From: Photorhabdus caribbeanensis
GTDB lineage: Bacteria > Pseudomonadota > Gammaproteobacteria > Enterobacterales > Enterobacteriaceae
Assembly (NCBI RefSeq): GCF_018448885.1
Contig: NZ_RCWB01000013.1
Span: 1-64,000 of the forward strand
Length of the DNA stretch: 64,000 nt
Reading direction: 5' to 3'
The translations under genes were made by a program, and so were the position numbers. The notes below the pieces were generated by a model. The model was not told where the DNA came from and searched no databases. It was given only the letters and a program-made list of their open reading frames with translations. Positions 49,192-56,545 of this stretch are shown here, piece after piece (position 1 is the first letter of the stretch; each line of letters starts with the position of its first letter).

Positions 49192-50047
49192 ACGACTGAG
49201 AGTAAACAAAAAATTCTGGTTTCCCTTGTTCCAGTAGGTAGGGGAATGCCACCTTGTCACCCGTTTCCAAGGAAACTTGCTTAGGCGCCAAGTATAGATA
49301 GACCCACGCAGGGAGATTCCTGCTCAGTTCTGCGTAAATCATCTGCTGCGGAGTATGGCTGTTGTGACCATTGATGACATTGATCCGGTTGTACTGCGTA
49401 TCATGGCCGGAGGTGAACGCATAGATCTGACTAGAGACTCCGTGAACAAATTCAGGAGCGATCCCAGCACGAGGCTTCACGATACGAACCTTGATAGCGC
49501 ACATATCCGATATCTCAGATTTTCCATCCACCCAAGTTGGGCAATTCCAATCCTGTTTATAGAAATGATAGACGAGGTTTCCATTCTCTTCGTAAAGCAA
49601 GGCGAACTTTGCATCCAAGTTTGTTAGTGAACGCTCGACAGAAATTTTCACACGTGAAAGCATTTTGGCCTGAGCATCTTCAGAGGAAACAGCTTCACTT
49701 GCAGGCATCCAGCTGATCAGACTATTCCGTCCACCGTGCTGTTTAGGGCCTATTGTCCAGTTAAGCAGATTAACCAGACCACCTTGCCAGTTGGTCATAT
49801 TGAGCTGAGGAGAGACGTAGCCAGAGAGTACATAAGCAGCCCTAAAAGTTTTGGTGTCGGTCAAGCGTTCTAATTCGTCCTTAGGTACAGAAGTGTCCTG
49901 GATGCCTGTGACCAGTGCGCCAGCCTTAGCGATGTTGTAGGCACGACTGTGGTTGATTTCGTATTTGGTTGGCTCATAGTTGCTAGTTACGCAGCCAGTC
50001 AGAGCGGATACAGACAGGGCGACAGTAGTGATCAGTACTTTTTTCAT
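49190..50047 (-). CDS. Putative lipoprotein, convergent with traN
   Basis: The start is ATG 50047 (MKKVLITTVALSVSALTGC), with GGAGA 8 bases upstream; the longer frame reads through it. The 285-residue precursor has lipobox LTGC (cysteine 19). The mature protein contains VLSGYVSPQLNMTNWQGGLV and AWVYLYLAPKQVSLETG, and cysteines in DWNCPTW and DMCAIKV. Family not recognised. A one-mismatch copy of the dispersed palindrome (49645-49660) lies inside the coding region. It is transcribed from the same side as the AcaB-like gene, but a terminator separates the two. Confidence 0.75.
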   Translation of the reverse strand: MKKVLITTVALSVSALTGCVTSNYEPTKYEINHSRAYNIAKAGALVTGIQDTSVPKDELERLTDTKTFRAAYVLSGYVSPQLNMTNWQGGLVNLLNWTIGPKQHGGRNSLISWMPASEAVSSEDAQAKMLSRVKISVERSLTNLDAKFALLYEENGNLVYHFYKQDWNCPTWVDGKSEISDMCAIKVRIVKPRAGIAPEFVHGVSSQIYAFTSGHDTQYNRINVINGHNSHTPQQMIYAELSRNLPAWVYLYLAPKQVSLETGDKVAFPYLLEQGKPEFFVYSQS

Positions 50048-50132
50048 ATTGTTCTCTCCTTGTAGGGCCTCAGTTAAGCCTGGTTTACTTCCCGATATTA
50101 TCATGGCATCAAAAAATGCAACCATAGAAGTT

Positions 50133-50153
50133 AAAAAACCCCTCATTGAGGGG
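50133..50153 (-). terminator. Rho-independent terminator of the AcaB-like gene
   Basis: CCCCTC (50139-50144) and GAGGGG (50148-50153) form a tight hairpin, followed on the minus strand by six T. It is 25 bp beyond the stop at 50178. Confidence 0.88.
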
Positions 50154-50177
50154 CATAAGGTTTATTCGTAGGTTGAA

Positions 50178-50819
50178 CTATGCTGCTGCTTCGGTTTTCT
50201 CTGCTTCATCCGCGATTTCTTTATCATCAGTTTTGGTCTCGGGAACGGCTTCGGCCACCTCACTTTCCTTTCCTCGGGTATGGGCGGAAATGCGGGCACG
50301 TTTCTCGATGCCAATGATACGGCCAGCGAGCTTGATGAGGCGTTGTTGCCATTGGTAGGTGGCATCGGTGCGCTGTTTGCTAGTTAGGACAGTATTCAAC
50401 CAGAGTGTATCAACAATACCCATCAGATTGTCCAGTTTGCGGATCTGGTGAACGAATTGAGCAACTTGTGGAGAATTGATCTCAATGGTGTATTCGCTAG
50501 GGTTGGTGTAGCCTGGTATCATGTCGATGCCGTTATCTTCCATCAGTTTCTGGAGCTGTATGGTGGCTTTGTCCAAATCTTCAGACACCTTAGAAATATG
50601 TTCCATAATGATGCTCTCCACTTGGTCAATTTCGTTTTGCTCCCCAATAATTCGCAGGATCACTTCAATAGAGAATAGCGAGTTGGATACCCGCTCGAAG
50701 CTGCGTTCCATGACGCGCTGAGCTTGGAGGCTGTTCACTTTCAGAACTTGTTTGAATACGGGGCGAGAGTAATGGCTACGTTCGTTACTAGTGTCCACTG
50801 CTGCTTGTGCTTCCGTCAT
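50178..50819 (-). CDS. AcaB/DUF1845-like regulatory protein
   Basis: The start is ATG 50819 (MTEAQAAVDTSNERSHY), with AGGAG 8 bases upstream. The 213-residue soluble protein is mostly helical, with the segment PVFKQVLKVNSLQAQRVMER, then SEYTIEINSPQVAQFVHQIR and YQWQQRLIKLAGRIIGIEKR, and a disordered acidic/lysine tail. This layout resembles DUF1845 proteins of integrative elements, one of which (AcaB) activates the acaDC master genes of IncC plasmids. The name rests on memory of that family. It has its own activator box upstream, which would close a feedback loop with the FlhDC-like pair. Confidence 0.6.
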   Translation of the reverse strand: MTEAQAAVDTSNERSHYSRPVFKQVLKVNSLQAQRVMERSFERVSNSLFSIEVILRIIGEQNEIDQVESIIMEHISKVSEDLDKATIQLQKLMEDNGIDMIPGYTNPSEYTIEINSPQVAQFVHQIRKLDNLMGIVDTLWLNTVLTSKQRTDATYQWQQRLIKLAGRIIGIEKRARISAHTRGKESEVAEAVPETKTDDKEIADEAEKTEAAA

Positions 50820-50907
50820 TAGAAATACTCCTAGATTGAGGTACAGATAACAGATAAACGCACATAAAGTATAAAGGCGTTCAATCTGTAACCTGACATC
50901 CCAAAGT

Positions 50908-50922
50908 GCCCAAAATGGACAG
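50908..50922. promoter_or_regulatory. Candidate FlhDC-like activator box (7 of 8)
   Basis: TGCCCAAAATGGACA (minus strand TGTCCATTTTGGGCA) differs by one base from GCCC-N5-GGGC. The centre is 96 bp before the start of the minus-strand AcaB-like gene. Confidence 0.68.
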
Positions 50923-50989
50923 TTACAGGGTTTTCTGATCAGCAAAGGTGAGCTATATTTGAACCATCTTAGTCGCTTTGCGGCCATAC

Positions 50990-51020
50990 GTGAGGTAGCT
51001 GGTCTCCAAAAACAAACAGC
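50990..51020 (+). repeat. 31-bp direct repeat, copy A
   Basis: This copy matches 51663-51693 at 30 of 31 positions (core GGTCTCCAAAAACAAACAGC). Both copies are followed by an A/T-rich stretch and, further on, by TAGGAGT with a short GTAC/TACACCTT motif. They look like the heads of two related units. Confidence 0.9.
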
Positions 51021-51036
51021 AAATTAACGTTAATTT
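51021..51036. repeat. Perfect 16-bp palindrome AAATTAACGTTAATTT
   Basis: It is directly joined to the end of repeat copy A; copy B has only a diverged remnant (ATATTAAATT). A second hairpin, CCGAAC (51042-51047) with GTTCGG (51059-51064), follows. It may be an operator or the start of a structured element. Confidence 0.75.
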
Positions 51037-51527
51037 ACTAGCCGAACTAGACATATTTGTTCGGTTCAGGACATAGTACATTTACTAATTATAGGAGTGT
51101 ACCTTGTCTACTCTCATTCCAGTGGCTGAGGATTTATTTTTATCCTTTACTCAAGGAACTTAGTAGAGACATTCTGGTCATAACAAAACTGGATGAATCA
51201 TCTGTCATGAAGTTCATGCATGGACCTCTGGAAGTCTGCACGAAGGCTGTAATCCTCACTCATCAATGAGGATCGAGAAATTGTCCTTCGCGTTGTAAAA
51301 GATGTGTTTGGGGCTACCGACCATTACTGATGGCAAGGTTGAAAACTGGTCTGAAAGCAACTAGAAGGCCCGTTGATGCCAACGGATTTGGAACTACCCC
51401 TAATTTCCTTTAGGGGCAAAAAGAACTTGTATGTGTCGCAGTTGCTGAGCCAGGAATGCTCTTTCCTGGATGAGGTGCTGGTAAACGCAGAGACACATAC
51501 TGTGTTTGAGTTTCATTCGGATAAACA

Positions 51528-51558
51528 GCCAGTTTGAGTTCGCTAAACTGGCTTTTTT
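51528..51558 (+). terminator. Rho-independent terminator inside the hairpin region
   Basis: GCCAGTTT (51528-51535) pairs perfectly with AAACTGGC (51545-51552), loop 9, followed by six T. With no protein gene upstream on this strand, it implies a short non-coding transcript. Confidence 0.85.
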
Positions 51559-51662
51559 CTCCATCGCATGATACATGGCGCGTTCCCCTGCTTTCCATTG
51601 GAGATTGAGTCATGCTGAGCTTTCAATGGAAAACAGATTTGGTTCTCTTTGGAGAGCGAAAA

Positions 51663-51693
51663 GTGAGATAGCTGGTCTCCAAAAACAAACAGC
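51663..51693 (+). repeat. 31-bp direct repeat, copy B
   Basis: Same sequence as copy A with one change (GATAGCT for GGTAGCT). It starts the second unit, 673 bp from copy A. Confidence 0.9.
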
Positions 51694-51779
51694 ATATTAA
51701 ATTGAACATGTAATTAAACCCTGACGGGTACATTTTCCCGTCTGAGCCAGGTGTATCCCGCTTTTTAGGAGTACACCTT

Positions 51780-51845
51780 ATGAACCAAGGAATAAACTTG
51801 GACATACCTAAATCCACCAACAAGCCATCAACGATAGCGTGTTGA
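51780..51845 (+). CDS. Possible 21-residue leader peptide
   Basis: ATG 51780 has AGGAG 8 bases upstream, and the frame reads MNQGINLDIPKSTNKPSTI, then AC and a stop. Its codons overlap two hairpins (51785/51797 and 51825/51841), and a terminator-like hairpin follows at 51856. This resembles a leader-peptide attenuator. It may be chance; there is no homology evidence. Confidence 0.3.
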   Translation: MNQGINLDIPKSTNKPSTIAC

Positions 51846-51855
51846 TGGATACAAC

Positions 51856-51895
51856 CACTATCATTAAGCAAGTTGAATTATTGATAGTGTTTTTA
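51856..51895 (+). terminator. Terminator-like hairpin after the possible leader peptide
   Basis: CACTATCA (51856-51863) pairs perfectly with TGATAGTG (51882-51889), loop 18, followed by five T. The large loop makes it weaker than the 51528 terminator. Confidence 0.6.
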
Positions 51896-52379
51896 GTTAC
51901 GCCTCCAATCGGTGGCGCCTCTTTGTAATCCCTTACTGGGAAGTGTCTCCCGGTAGGGAAGCTCTTTGGATCCTTTTCCCAAAGTTAGGGTTTCCTTAAA
52001 ACCCTGATAATGGAATTCAACGCTAACGATATCCTGATGAGTCAGGGGAAACCTTAGTTTCCCGAATGTTCACTACCACCAAGCTTTCATATAAAGCTGG
52101 AGAATTGAGTATGCCCATCATTGATATCTCATAGGTTGATATAACATCTGGATAACGCTGTATATCTTTTCCCCTCTTTTTGGGACAGGAAAGGAATTCA
52201 GTCTCTTACTTTGACTTAATACACTTACGGGATTACCGTTTGATTATGTCATTAGTTCGATGAAACTAGCATGACAAAGCCGCTAACGGCCTTGTCTGCC
52301 CGAAAACTTTAACCCACATAGGGGGAGTCCATTCCCCCTAAGGGATTGGATCGCCTCCTTTATAGCAATGGAGGTAATC

Positions 52380-52619
52380 TTGAAGAAGTTTTTACGCTTA
52401 AAGACGTGGTTCATGAGTCTTTTCTCTATTAATAAAAAGACGCTCGGTTCTATTGGTGAAGACTTACGTAAAGTCTCAGTAACTGCTATCGGCGTTGGTA
52501 TTGTTGGATTGACTGTTTCCAAAGGTAACATCACGACTAGTGAAGCTACTGTGGTTCTGGTTGTCGGGATCATATTATGGATCTACGGTATAATCTTAAC
52601 CAAAATTAGCAACTCCTGA
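52380..52619 (+). CDS. Small two-helix membrane protein
   Basis: The product is 79 residues from TTG 52380 (MKKFLRLKTWFMSLFSINKK), chosen because GGAGG stands 5 bases upstream; ATG 52368 (four residues longer) and ATG 52413 are alternatives. Two hydrophobic segments lie at about residues 33-48 (VSVTAIGVGIVGLTVS) and 56-73 (ATVVLVVGIILWIYGII), after a basic N-terminus. It is the only convincing protein gene in the hairpin region and has its own terminator at 52772. Family not recognised; size and build would suit a small regulator of a membrane complex, a holin-like protein or a small toxin. Confidence 0.6.
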   Translation: MKKFLRLKTWFMSLFSINKKTLGSIGEDLRKVSVTAIGVGIVGLTVSKGNITTSEATVVLVVGIILWIYGIILTKISNS

Positions 52620-52983
52620 GGAAGTCAAACCAGCTCAGCATGGATACTTAGCATGTTGGGATTGTCAATTTTCTTCATCGTTGTAAACGGCGATAATTTG
52701 TATTTTCATCATAAAAGTCAGAAGAAAAAAGCATCACAGATGCCTAAGTAACAATTGTGAAAAATACCAAGAAGGTCAGCATTAGCTGACCTTTCTTTAC
52801 TAAGTTAGGCACACATTTCAAAATGTGAAAGTATCTCGCCAAGGGACAACACCTTACTGACATATCAAGTAATACATCCCTACGATTGGCTATTTTTAAA
52901 CCTGTGATAGCATGGAAATGAAAAATTGAACAAAGGGACGACAGTACTGCCAATCACCGCCCTACAAGGAGATTATAAAAACC
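52620..52983. other. Gap holding a terminator and a diverged palindrome
   Basis: These 364 bp hold no gene. They include the terminator at 52772 and TTTCAAAATGTGAAAG at 52816-52831, a weak relative of the dispersed palindrome. AAGGAG stands just before the next gene at 52984. Confidence 0.5.
52772..52799 (+). terminator. Rho-independent terminator after the hairpin region
   Basis: AAGGTCAGC (52772-52780) pairs perfectly with GCTGACCTT (52785-52793), loop 4, followed by TCTTTAC. It probably ends the transcript carrying the two-helix protein. Confidence 0.82.
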
Positions 52984-53718
52984 ATGATGACGTTGACTAC
53001 AGTTGCAAAAAAGACATCGAACAACTCAGCACTGGTATATTGGCGCGTAGGAACAAAGCGTAAAGGTATCTTGGATGTCCGTATTGACTTTGAACATGAT
53101 GAAGCAGATCTCCTAGCGGAGTTGATTGCCATTCGATATTTGATGTTCAATAAACAAGTTTTTAGTCGTGAGCCAATCTCTGGATCTGGATACAAGCTAG
53201 AAGTATCCAAGGGAGCCATTCGCAAGCTAATGCAGGGCAAGTCCAGTAAAAAATTCGCCACTAAATTCTCTACCTTTCTCACAAAAGGCCGTATGAAAGG
53301 GATAGTGATAGAGGTGTCACAAGACATGGCACTCATGCCCGCACTTGACGAGTGCGACGTAGAACTTCTTAATGCCGAACAACAGATTTACACCCAAGCC
53401 CAAGCCTATTATGAAATCGACACGCCAGCCATTGGTAAGGTTCTCGTCACGGCACATGCCGTAAACCAATACCAAGCTCGCATTACCTCTGGCGACCCTA
53501 AGAAGCCCTGGGCTTCATTGATTAGCCGATTACAACACCCAGAACTACAAATCCAGCCTTTCGATGAAAGGACAGTCCGTCATAAAGTGCGCAAATATGG
53601 CAGAACAGACAACATTGAAGTTTGGGGTCATCGTGATTCAAAATTCAAATATCTAATGATCATCGATGATGACAGTAAAAAGAGAGTTCTTGTAACGGTT
53701 TTTGAAAGAAATGGATGA
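52984..53718 (+). CDS. Uncharacterised transfer-region protein with an RNase H-like N-terminal pattern
   Basis: This is a 244-residue soluble protein. Residues about 15-115 (ILDVRIDFEHDEADLLAELI, then KLEVSKGAIRKLMQG) follow the strand-helix pattern of RNase H-like folds, with acidic residues at suitable spots. The C-terminal part contains LVTAHAVNQYQARITSGDPK, then WASLISRLQHPEL. AAGGAG is 10 bases before ATG 52984; ATG 52987 is also possible. No family is recognised and the fold is only inferred. It stands alone between two terminator/operator regions upstream of traF. Confidence 0.65.
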   Translation: MMTLTTVAKKTSNNSALVYWRVGTKRKGILDVRIDFEHDEADLLAELIAIRYLMFNKQVFSREPISGSGYKLEVSKGAIRKLMQGKSSKKFATKFSTFLTKGRMKGIVIEVSQDMALMPALDECDVELLNAEQQIYTQAQAYYEIDTPAIGKVLVTAHAVNQYQARITSGDPKKPWASLISRLQHPELQIQPFDERTVRHKVRKYGRTDNIEVWGHRDSKFKYLMIIDDDSKKRVLVTVFERNG

Positions 53719-53950
53719 TTAGGAAAAGGAGATAGTGCTAGCCGTTCCTAAATTGTGCTGCACCTTATATTAAATTTGTATACCCAATTTTTTAATAGCA
53801 CTTGGATTTTTAACTCTATCTCCTTATTTTTCCATAATGACATAGATAAAAGGATTATAACCTCCTGGATTACGCCTAATAGCCTCCAGAAAACTTTGAC
53901 CTTCAATCACGTAAAAAAACCAGCTAACTCTAAACCTCCAAGTAACTTAG

Positions 53951-53966
53951 CTTTCACATGTGAAAG
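53951..53966. repeat. Dispersed palindrome CTTTCACATGTGAAAG, copy 3
   Basis: Identical over all 16 bp to copy 1. It lies 40 bp (centre to centre) before the activator box at 53991, a layout close to that in the traJ-traL gap. Confidence 0.8.
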
Positions 53967-53990
53967 TTGACACAAATAAAACTTTCTAAA

Positions 53991-54005
53991 CGCCCTAAAT
54001 GGGCG
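53991..54005. promoter_or_regulatory. Candidate FlhDC-like activator box (8 of 8)
   Basis: CGCCCTAAATGGGCG is a perfect GCCC-N5-GGGC, extended by C and G. The centre is 78 bp before the traF start chosen here. Confidence 0.78.
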
Positions 54006-54075
54006 CTAACACCTGCCTAGTTTCACTCTTTCCCCTTCTACCATAGTGAGAATGGGAAAATATACGCATGAGACT

Positions 54076-55089
54076 ATGAAAAAAAAGCCTCTAAATATAC
54101 TACTTTTTGCAACGCTCACGCTGGGAGCGATGACCCAAACCTTTGCTCTGGAAAAAGGACAAAGATTCTATGAGCGCAAAGCCGAAGGCTGGTTCTGGTA
54201 TGAGCCAGATCCAAAAGAGTTAGAAGAAGAGATTAAGAAACCAAAACCTAAGCCGATGGATCACCCCTTGCCCACATCAGTAAAACCAGTAGTTCCCGTA
54301 CCGAAAAAACCAGGGATGTTTTCCGCTGCATGGTTCCGGGAGAACCTACCTAAGTACAAAGATCTGGCATGGGATAATCCCACCATCGAAAATGTCAGAA
54401 CCTTTCTTTATCTGCAACGCTTCGCAATTGACCGTTCAGAACAATTCTCCGATACAACAGAACTGGCTGTAGTCGGAGATCCATTCCTGGATGAAATCAC
54501 CCGGCGCCCAGCCGCCACATTTGCATCACAACAGGTTGACCGTGATGCAGGAAATGCGAAGAACCGGCTTTTGAAGAACGTCTCCCAAAGAGTTGGGATC
54601 TTCTTCTTCTACAAATCTGATGACAATTACAGCGACCTTCAAGCACCATTAATCAAGATGCTTGAGCAAACAGAAGGGTTCTCTGTCGTCCCAATATCAG
54701 TCGATGGGAAGCCATTGCCGAATAACCTTTTTCCTGATTTCAGGACAGATAATGGCCACGCTAAACAACTTGGCGTTGTGACGTATCCAGCTATTTTCCT
54801 TGCTTCACCTGAGGGACAGTTTACTCCGATTGGGCAAGGCCCTATGTCACTGCCAGAACTAAATCACCGCATCTTGGTCGCCGCTAAGCGTAACAATTGG
54901 GTTTCTGATAAGGAATTCAATCGAACCAGGCCTGTTCTGAACCTTGAAAACAATATCGCTGAACAACTGGCATCTCCCGAACTTGAAACTACTCTCCAAG
55001 AACTTTCTAAGACTAACGGCGACAAAGATAACTTTGTACCACCTGAACAACTCATGAACTACATCCAGGCAAAATTACAGGAGCACTAA
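54076..55089 (+). CDS. traF: Pilus assembly protein TraF (thioredoxin-like)
   Basis: The start is taken at ATG 54076 (MKKKPLNILLFATLTLGAMT), which opens directly with a signal peptide (cut after TFA). The frame is open further up to GTG 54046, and ATG 54052 is an alternative. The 337-residue precursor has a proline/lysine linker (about residues 45-80) and a thioredoxin-fold domain (about 165-270) with VGIFFFYKSDDNYSD and VTYPAIFLASPEG. No CxxC is present, as in most TraF proteins. It leads the traF-traH-traG operon, 1 bp from traH. Confidence 0.9.
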   Translation: MKKKPLNILLFATLTLGAMTQTFALEKGQRFYERKAEGWFWYEPDPKELEEEIKKPKPKPMDHPLPTSVKPVVPVPKKPGMFSAAWFRENLPKYKDLAWDNPTIENVRTFLYLQRFAIDRSEQFSDTTELAVVGDPFLDEITRRPAATFASQQVDRDAGNAKNRLLKNVSQRVGIFFFYKSDDNYSDLQAPLIKMLEQTEGFSVVPISVDGKPLPNNLFPDFRTDNGHAKQLGVVTYPAIFLASPEGQFTPIGQGPMSLPELNHRILVAAKRNNWVSDKEFNRTRPVLNLENNIAEQLASPELETTLQELSKTNGDKDNFVPPEQLMNYIQAKLQEH

Positions 55090-55090
55090 A

Positions 55091-56533
55091 ATGGTCAACC
55101 GCAAGATATTAACTAGGAGCTTACTTGTCCTGAATGTGGCGATGAGCATCGTTATAACTTCTGCAACGGCTCAAGCAGGAAATGGTCTCCAGTCCGAGAT
55201 GGACAAGTTATTTAACGAGATGAGTAACATTACACCTGCTGGCGTGTATGAAACTCAACGGCGTGGGGTTCTTGCCGGAGGGCGTTTTACTACCAAGACT
55301 AGGATATTCGATGAAAACTTAGTCAGCTTTGCACCACCTTCATGGAAAGCGGGTTGTGGGGGTGTCGATCTGTTCGGTGGTTCACTATCCTTCATCAACG
55401 CTGACCAGATCGTACAGCTGCTTCGCTCGGTTGCAGCTAACGCAAAAGGTTATGCTTTCCAACTTGCTCTCGATAATGTATTCCCTGACGGTGCGAAATG
55501 GATTGAAAACTTCCAGAAAAAAGTACAGGCACTTAACCAACACCTCGGCAATTCGTGCCAGTTGGCTCAGGGCCTCGTGAACGACTTGACGTCTGGTTTT
55601 GATCTTAAGCACAAGACTGATGCCTCCATCAAATCCACTACTATAGGTCTTTTTGAAGACTTCTTCTCATCCAAGCAAGAACCAAGCGGCAAGAATCCTC
55701 TTGAAGAGCTGAAAACGAACAAACCGGACGAATACCAGAAAATGATCGGCAATATCGTCTGGAAGCAACTTAAAAGCAATAGTGCTAATACCTGGTTCCA
55801 GTACGGAGACAACACACTGCTGGAAGCCATCATGTCGTTAACCGGAACTGTCATTATTGGCGACCTTATTGACGATCCTAACTCTTCTGGTTCTGGAGAA
55901 AAAACCAATTCCTTAATTACACTGCCCGGCAATAAGATCACCTTGTCGAACCTCATCTCTGGAGGTTCAATTAAGATCTACTCTTGCGGTAGCGACACAA
56001 CCAACTGTCTTACTGCTGGTGAGGGAGGGACAGGCAATAAGACAGTTGTAATTAAAGGTATTCAAGGCCAGATCACAGACATACTTCTGGGGACCGCCTC
56101 AACGCCAGGAATCATCTATAAATACGCGACTAACTCAGGCACTCTGACTGATTCTGAAAGGGCATTTGTATCCAATCTTCCGAGTGGAATCGGTACGATT
56201 ATTCGAAATCTGTCGGTTCTGTCTAAAGATGCCGCTTATATTTTTACAACAGACTCCTCAGGCGCCATTGCTCTAATGATAATGTACAACTTCACAGAAG
56301 AACTCTTCCGTGCAGCCAGTATATCTCTAGCAAACAGCCAATCACCTTACAAGAAAGAAACGCTTAAGATACTGGAGCAATCCCAAACTAAAATCCAGTC
56401 TGAATATGCTGTCCTAGCATCTCAGTATGGAGATCTAGCAAGCCAGATCGAGAAGTACAACAGCCTACTGAACAACATCCGCAAGCAAAAATACATGCAA
56501 GCAACGTTGTCCAATCCTCCTAGCACAAACTAA
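55091..56533 (+). CDS. traH: Pilus assembly protein TraH
   Basis: TraH is a periplasmic/outer-membrane-associated pilus assembly protein. The 480-residue precursor has a signal peptide (LLVLNVAMSIVITSATAQA). The family block FAPPSWKAGCGGVDLFGGSL is present near residue 80, as is NSCQLAQGLVNDLTSGF. A C-terminal coiled coil (about 425-470) matches the family. It lies 1 bp after traF and 12 bp before traG. Confidence 0.95.
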   Translation: MVNRKILTRSLLVLNVAMSIVITSATAQAGNGLQSEMDKLFNEMSNITPAGVYETQRRGVLAGGRFTTKTRIFDENLVSFAPPSWKAGCGGVDLFGGSLSFINADQIVQLLRSVAANAKGYAFQLALDNVFPDGAKWIENFQKKVQALNQHLGNSCQLAQGLVNDLTSGFDLKHKTDASIKSTTIGLFEDFFSSKQEPSGKNPLEELKTNKPDEYQKMIGNIVWKQLKSNSANTWFQYGDNTLLEAIMSLTGTVIIGDLIDDPNSSGSGEKTNSLITLPGNKITLSNLISGGSIKIYSCGSDTTNCLTAGEGGTGNKTVVIKGIQGQITDILLGTASTPGIIYKYATNSGTLTDSERAFVSNLPSGIGTIIRNLSVLSKDAAYIFTTDSSGAIALMIMYNFTEELFRAASISLANSQSPYKKETLKILEQSQTKIQSEYAVLASQYGDLASQIEKYNSLLNNIRKQKYMQATLSNPPSTN

Positions 56534-56545
56534 GAGGACATTGAA

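Larger units (their letters stand above)
51037..52367 (+). ncRNA. Candidate structured non-coding element: dense array of hairpins
   Basis: No ORF in this 1.3 kb has codon-like character, yet short perfect stems follow one another. Examples: 51397/51410 (TTAGGGG arm), 51429-51437 with 51492-51500 (9 bp, GTATGTGTC) enclosing 51450/51463 (CCAGGAA), and 51592/51624 (TTTCCATTG, 9 bp). Further: 51723/51737, 51749/51772 (AGGTGTA), 51825/51841 (CCATCAAC), 51964/51979, 51987/51999, 52046/52057, 52082/52093, 52273/52287, 52320/52333 and 52354/52370. At least two hairpins end in T-runs. Direction plus is assumed from the terminators and the downstream gene. It could be one large RNA, several small RNAs, or a DNA-level structure. 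The type is inferred. Confidence 0.4.
53719..54075. promoter_or_regulatory. Promoter region of the traFHG operon
   Basis: The 357-bp gap carries both dispersed regulatory motifs: the palindrome at 53951 and a perfect activator box at 53991. A 71-codon frame here (53755-53970) runs through both sites and is not considered a gene. Confidence 0.6.

Noticed and set aside
51057-51871. Short frames (67-82 codons) in the hairpin region on both strands
   Set aside because: No ribosome sites or protein-like composition; they run straight through perfect stems and terminators.
50990-52367. Hairpin region considered as an integron cassette array, retron or group II intron
   Set aside because: No integrase, reverse transcriptase, attC core site or intron domain V was found; the stems are short and varied.
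53755-53970. 71-codon frame before traF
   Set aside because: It covers a dispersed palindrome and abuts the activator box; composition is not protein-like.
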